Shown piece by piece: positions 62,264 to 64,000 of a stretch of DNA of 64,000 nt (within the stretch, counting starts at the first letter, position 1; the number at the start of each line of letters is the position of its first letter). Where the stretch lies: contig JAHQRK010000011.1 in NCBI GenBank assembly GCA_019828595.1, forward strand, positions 496,001 to 560,000, in the 5' to 3' direction. Made by a program: the position numbers and the translations under genes. The notes below the pieces were generated by a model. The model saw only the letters and a program-made list of their open reading frames with translations. It was not told the origin of the DNA and searched no databases. This DNA is from Aphanomyces cochlioides (taxonomy: Eukaryota; Oomycota; Saprolegniomycetes; Saprolegniales; Verrucalvaceae).

Positions 62264-64000
62264 CTAGCCGCAACCACCGCCGCAGCCTCCTCCGCAGCCT
62301 CCACCACCAGTGTCCTGAGCGACACTTGCACAGCCACCATTATACGACGTGGCACAGCCAACATGCACATATTGTGAACTCATTCCATCGTTTTTCGGAT
62401 TGAAGATGCTTGGGATTTCTCTTTCGTGGAAGTGGACATAGCCCAATCGACCTTGTGCCATGAGGTAGCTGTGGCGCGAGTACTTCAACCGCACGCGACC
62501 GTCTTTGACAGGAGTGCCAATCACTGCGACATAGATTGTCAAATTGTCTGGTGGTGGTTCGTCCGCACTAGCAACGGCCATCTCGTCGGGCATCACAGCA
62601 GTGGAATACGAAAGATCTTCAATTGGAAATGGCTCATCGACGCCAAAGAATCGGCAATCGTGAGATGGGAATCGAAAGTCCATGCTCGGGGTTGAGCCAT
62701 ACTCATCATAGGTCGAGTATGGTTCTTGGTAAGTCGCAAACCACAACGAAAACGCCTCGTGGTAACCCGAGAGCAAGCCAGATAGTTCGATTGTGTCGTC
62801 ATGGTCAACGAAATAGCCCACGTGCTTCATGCAAAAGTCGTCGTAGGCTTGAAAATCTACTTGATGTGTGTGCCAGACGAGATCAATGTCTGCAGTCGGT
62901 ACTGTCACCTTCTTTCGCTCCTTGATCTTCATGAGGTGCATAAACTTGTGGTAGCGGACGATGGACGCTTGAAGCACCTCGGCGTGGCTCCAGTAGTTGT
63001 AGTTTGGACAGATCTTGTTGATAAAGTCGAGCTGGCGGATCATGGCTTTGACCAAATCCAATTTAAACGTCTTGGTGCTCGTCTGGAAGTTTAATGTGAT
63101 TTTCATATTTGCCTCATATTGGAGTTGGATCGATCCTTGATGGAGTTTTGGAGCCACCGCATCTTTTAGTCGACGTCGCAACGCAGCCATGAAGGTCTCG
63201 ACTTTTCCATCAGCTGGGAAGTCTGGTGTGGCCATTCGATGAACAATTTTACTCCCTCGAACAGTGTGCTCAACAGAAATCTCGGGGACGGTCGCGACAA
63301 ACTCCACCAGTCCGTAGACAGCGAGAGAGATCAAGTTGGAACACTTGGAGCATGATACATCTTCGCCCTTGATGTGAAACTTGTACATGTTTTCAATCGA
63401 AATGGGTTCTTCACAGTCAAGATGAGGACACTTGGAGTACATTTCCTTGATGGGCGTGCGCTCTTTCGGCTCATTGTGAAGGTATCTTGCATAGGTCGCC
63501 GGATGCAATCGATGGACAGTATGGGCATAATGCGATACATCTCGATTTTGGCAGTAGTCCGCTTCCAAGTTTAACAAGTGGCTGTAGACCTCGATCATTG
63601 ACGAGCATTGGCTTTGGAATTCATACATGGCGAGCATTTCATTCAAGTGCTCTTGGACTTGAGCCACCGTCACAGTCGACACTGGTACGTTGGATGGTGC
63701 TGCAGCTTCAGTTTCATTGATTTCCTTGGCCACGTGGAGGAAATTGGTCCATGGGTTATACTGCGGTGGTGTCCAATACGGCGTCGTGGCAGCTAGCTGG
63801 AGAACGCGACGAAACCTCTCCATGCGGGACGTGGAAGGGCATGAGATATCCAAGCGATGCCACGGTTTCGCCTTGAGTCGATAGTAATGACTCGATACAT
63901 GCTCAATCGTCATGCCACGGACACGAAACGAGTGCTCTCGTTTGTTGTACTCGCCGTACACATCTAGCATTTGGCCAGTGATGACAAACCGTCGTCTGAC
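62264..64000 (-). CDS. GRDP/DUF1399-like protein, copy H (5' end beyond window)
   Basis: An open frame covers 62264-64000 with no break, 578 codons plus stop. At the edge it reads VRRRFVITGQMLDVYGEY, which corresponds to WRQFVLTGQTLDV in the intact copies, so roughly 60 N-terminal residues lie outside; the Met at 63970 is internal. Blocks: RVRGMTIEHVSSHYYRLKAK, WTPPQYNPWTNFLHVAKEIN, YKFHIKGEDVSCSKCSNLIS (CxxC pair), IRQLDFINKICPNYNYWSHA, DIDLVWHTHQVDFQAYDDFC, YFVDHDDTIELSGLLSGYHE, CRFFGVDEPFPIEDLSYSTA and GTPVKDGRVRLKYSRHSYLM, ending GGGGCGGGCGGGCG. The tail is shorter than in E and F. It is of the copy A-C type rather than E-F. The sequence seen here has no lesion. Confidence 0.8.
   Translation of the reverse strand, partial: VRRRFVITGQMLDVYGEYNKREHSFRVRGMTIEHVSSHYYRLKAKPWHRLDISCPSTSRMERFRRVLQLAATTPYWTPPQYNPWTNFLHVAKEINETEAAAPSNVPVSTVTVAQVQEHLNEMLAMYEFQSQCSSMIEVYSHLLNLEADYCQNRDVSHYAHTVHRLHPATYARYLHNEPKERTPIKEMYSKCPHLDCEEPISIENMYKFHIKGEDVSCSKCSNLISLAVYGLVEFVATVPEISVEHTVRGSKIVHRMATPDFPADGKVETFMAALRRRLKDAVAPKLHQGSIQLQYEANMKITLNFQTSTKTFKLDLVKAMIRQLDFINKICPNYNYWSHAEVLQASIVRYHKFMHLMKIKERKKVTVPTADIDLVWHTHQVDFQAYDDFCMKHVGYFVDHDDTIELSGLLSGYHEAFSLWFATYQEPYSTYDEYGSTPSMDFRFPSHDCRFFGVDEPFPIEDLSYSTAVMPDEMAVASADEPPPDNLTIYVAVIGTPVKDGRVRLKYSRHSYLMAQGRLGYVHFHEREIPSIFNPKNDGMSSQYVHVGCATSYNGGCASVAQDTGGGGCGGGCGGGCG

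Noticed and set aside
1..64000. Bacterial origin, operons, Shine-Dalgarno sites or phage
   Set aside because: Introns, CCAAT boxes, FYVE, GH18 with membrane anchor, RdRp and Tc1/mariner, pogo and PiggyBac elements all point to a eukaryote.
1..64000. tRNA and rRNA genes
   Set aside because: I looked for cloverleaf-like and conserved rRNA stretches by eye and found none; a covariance-model search would be decisive.

Overview
The window reads as nuclear DNA of an oomycete, most like the Saprolegniales/Aphanomyces group. The evidence is the set of genes: two secreted S28 peptidases, a START-FYVE protein, a RNA-dependent RNA polymerase (RdRp), an Hsp101-type disaggregase and a globin. Many genes carry very short GT..AG introns (about 30-50 nt), and there are decayed Tc1/mariner, pogo and PiggyBac elements. 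The taxon is inferred from gene content and intron style, not from a marker gene. I saw no operons, CRISPR arrays, rRNA or tRNA genes.

Layout. (1) 1-5.4 kb: three copies, all on the minus strand, of a glycine-rich-domain-protein family (GRDP, DUF1399-like). One runs off the window edge and two are broken. (2) 5.4-20 kb: a dense block of ordinary genes: a small two-exon gene, a NOG1/Obg-type GTPase, a mitochondrial carrier, START-FYVE, a globin, a NudE-like coiled coil with a CaaX end, a small Trp/Arg-rich protein divergent from a long coiled-coil protein, and an amino-acid/auxin-permease-family transporter. A MITE lies at 7.3 kb and a 1.7 kb foldback element at 11.5-13.2 kb. (3) 20-31 kb: two S28 serine carboxypeptidases pointing away from each other across 4.6 kb of transposon debris, then a membrane-anchored tandem GH18-like protein and a methyltransferase. 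(4) 31-36 kb: dead PiggyBac and mariner copies. (5) 36.7-41.5 kb: an eukaryotic RdRp whose reading frame passes, after a one-base slip in a T5 run, straight into a DEAH-box helicase. (6) 42.4-49.5 kb: one broken and two intact GRDP genes. (7) 50-52.2 kb: a dead pogo element abutting a second MITE. (8) 52.4-58.6 kb: a 2.9 kb + 2.9 kb inverted repeat, each arm carrying a complete ClpB/Hsp101 gene with identical protein. (9) 59-64 kb: GRDP fragments joined in alternating orientation, then another long GRDP gene running off the right edge.

Themes. The GRDP family is undergoing birth and death here: two intact genes, two edge-truncated ones and at least six broken copies or pieces, with alternating strands, point lesions and probable gene conversion. 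A CCAAT-type box (AGCCAATCAG) recurs shortly upstream of start codons of unrelated genes. The most unusual items are the RdRp-DEAH helicase fusion, the near-perfect Hsp101 palindrome, the GRDP mosaic and the CaaX-tailed NudE-like protein.
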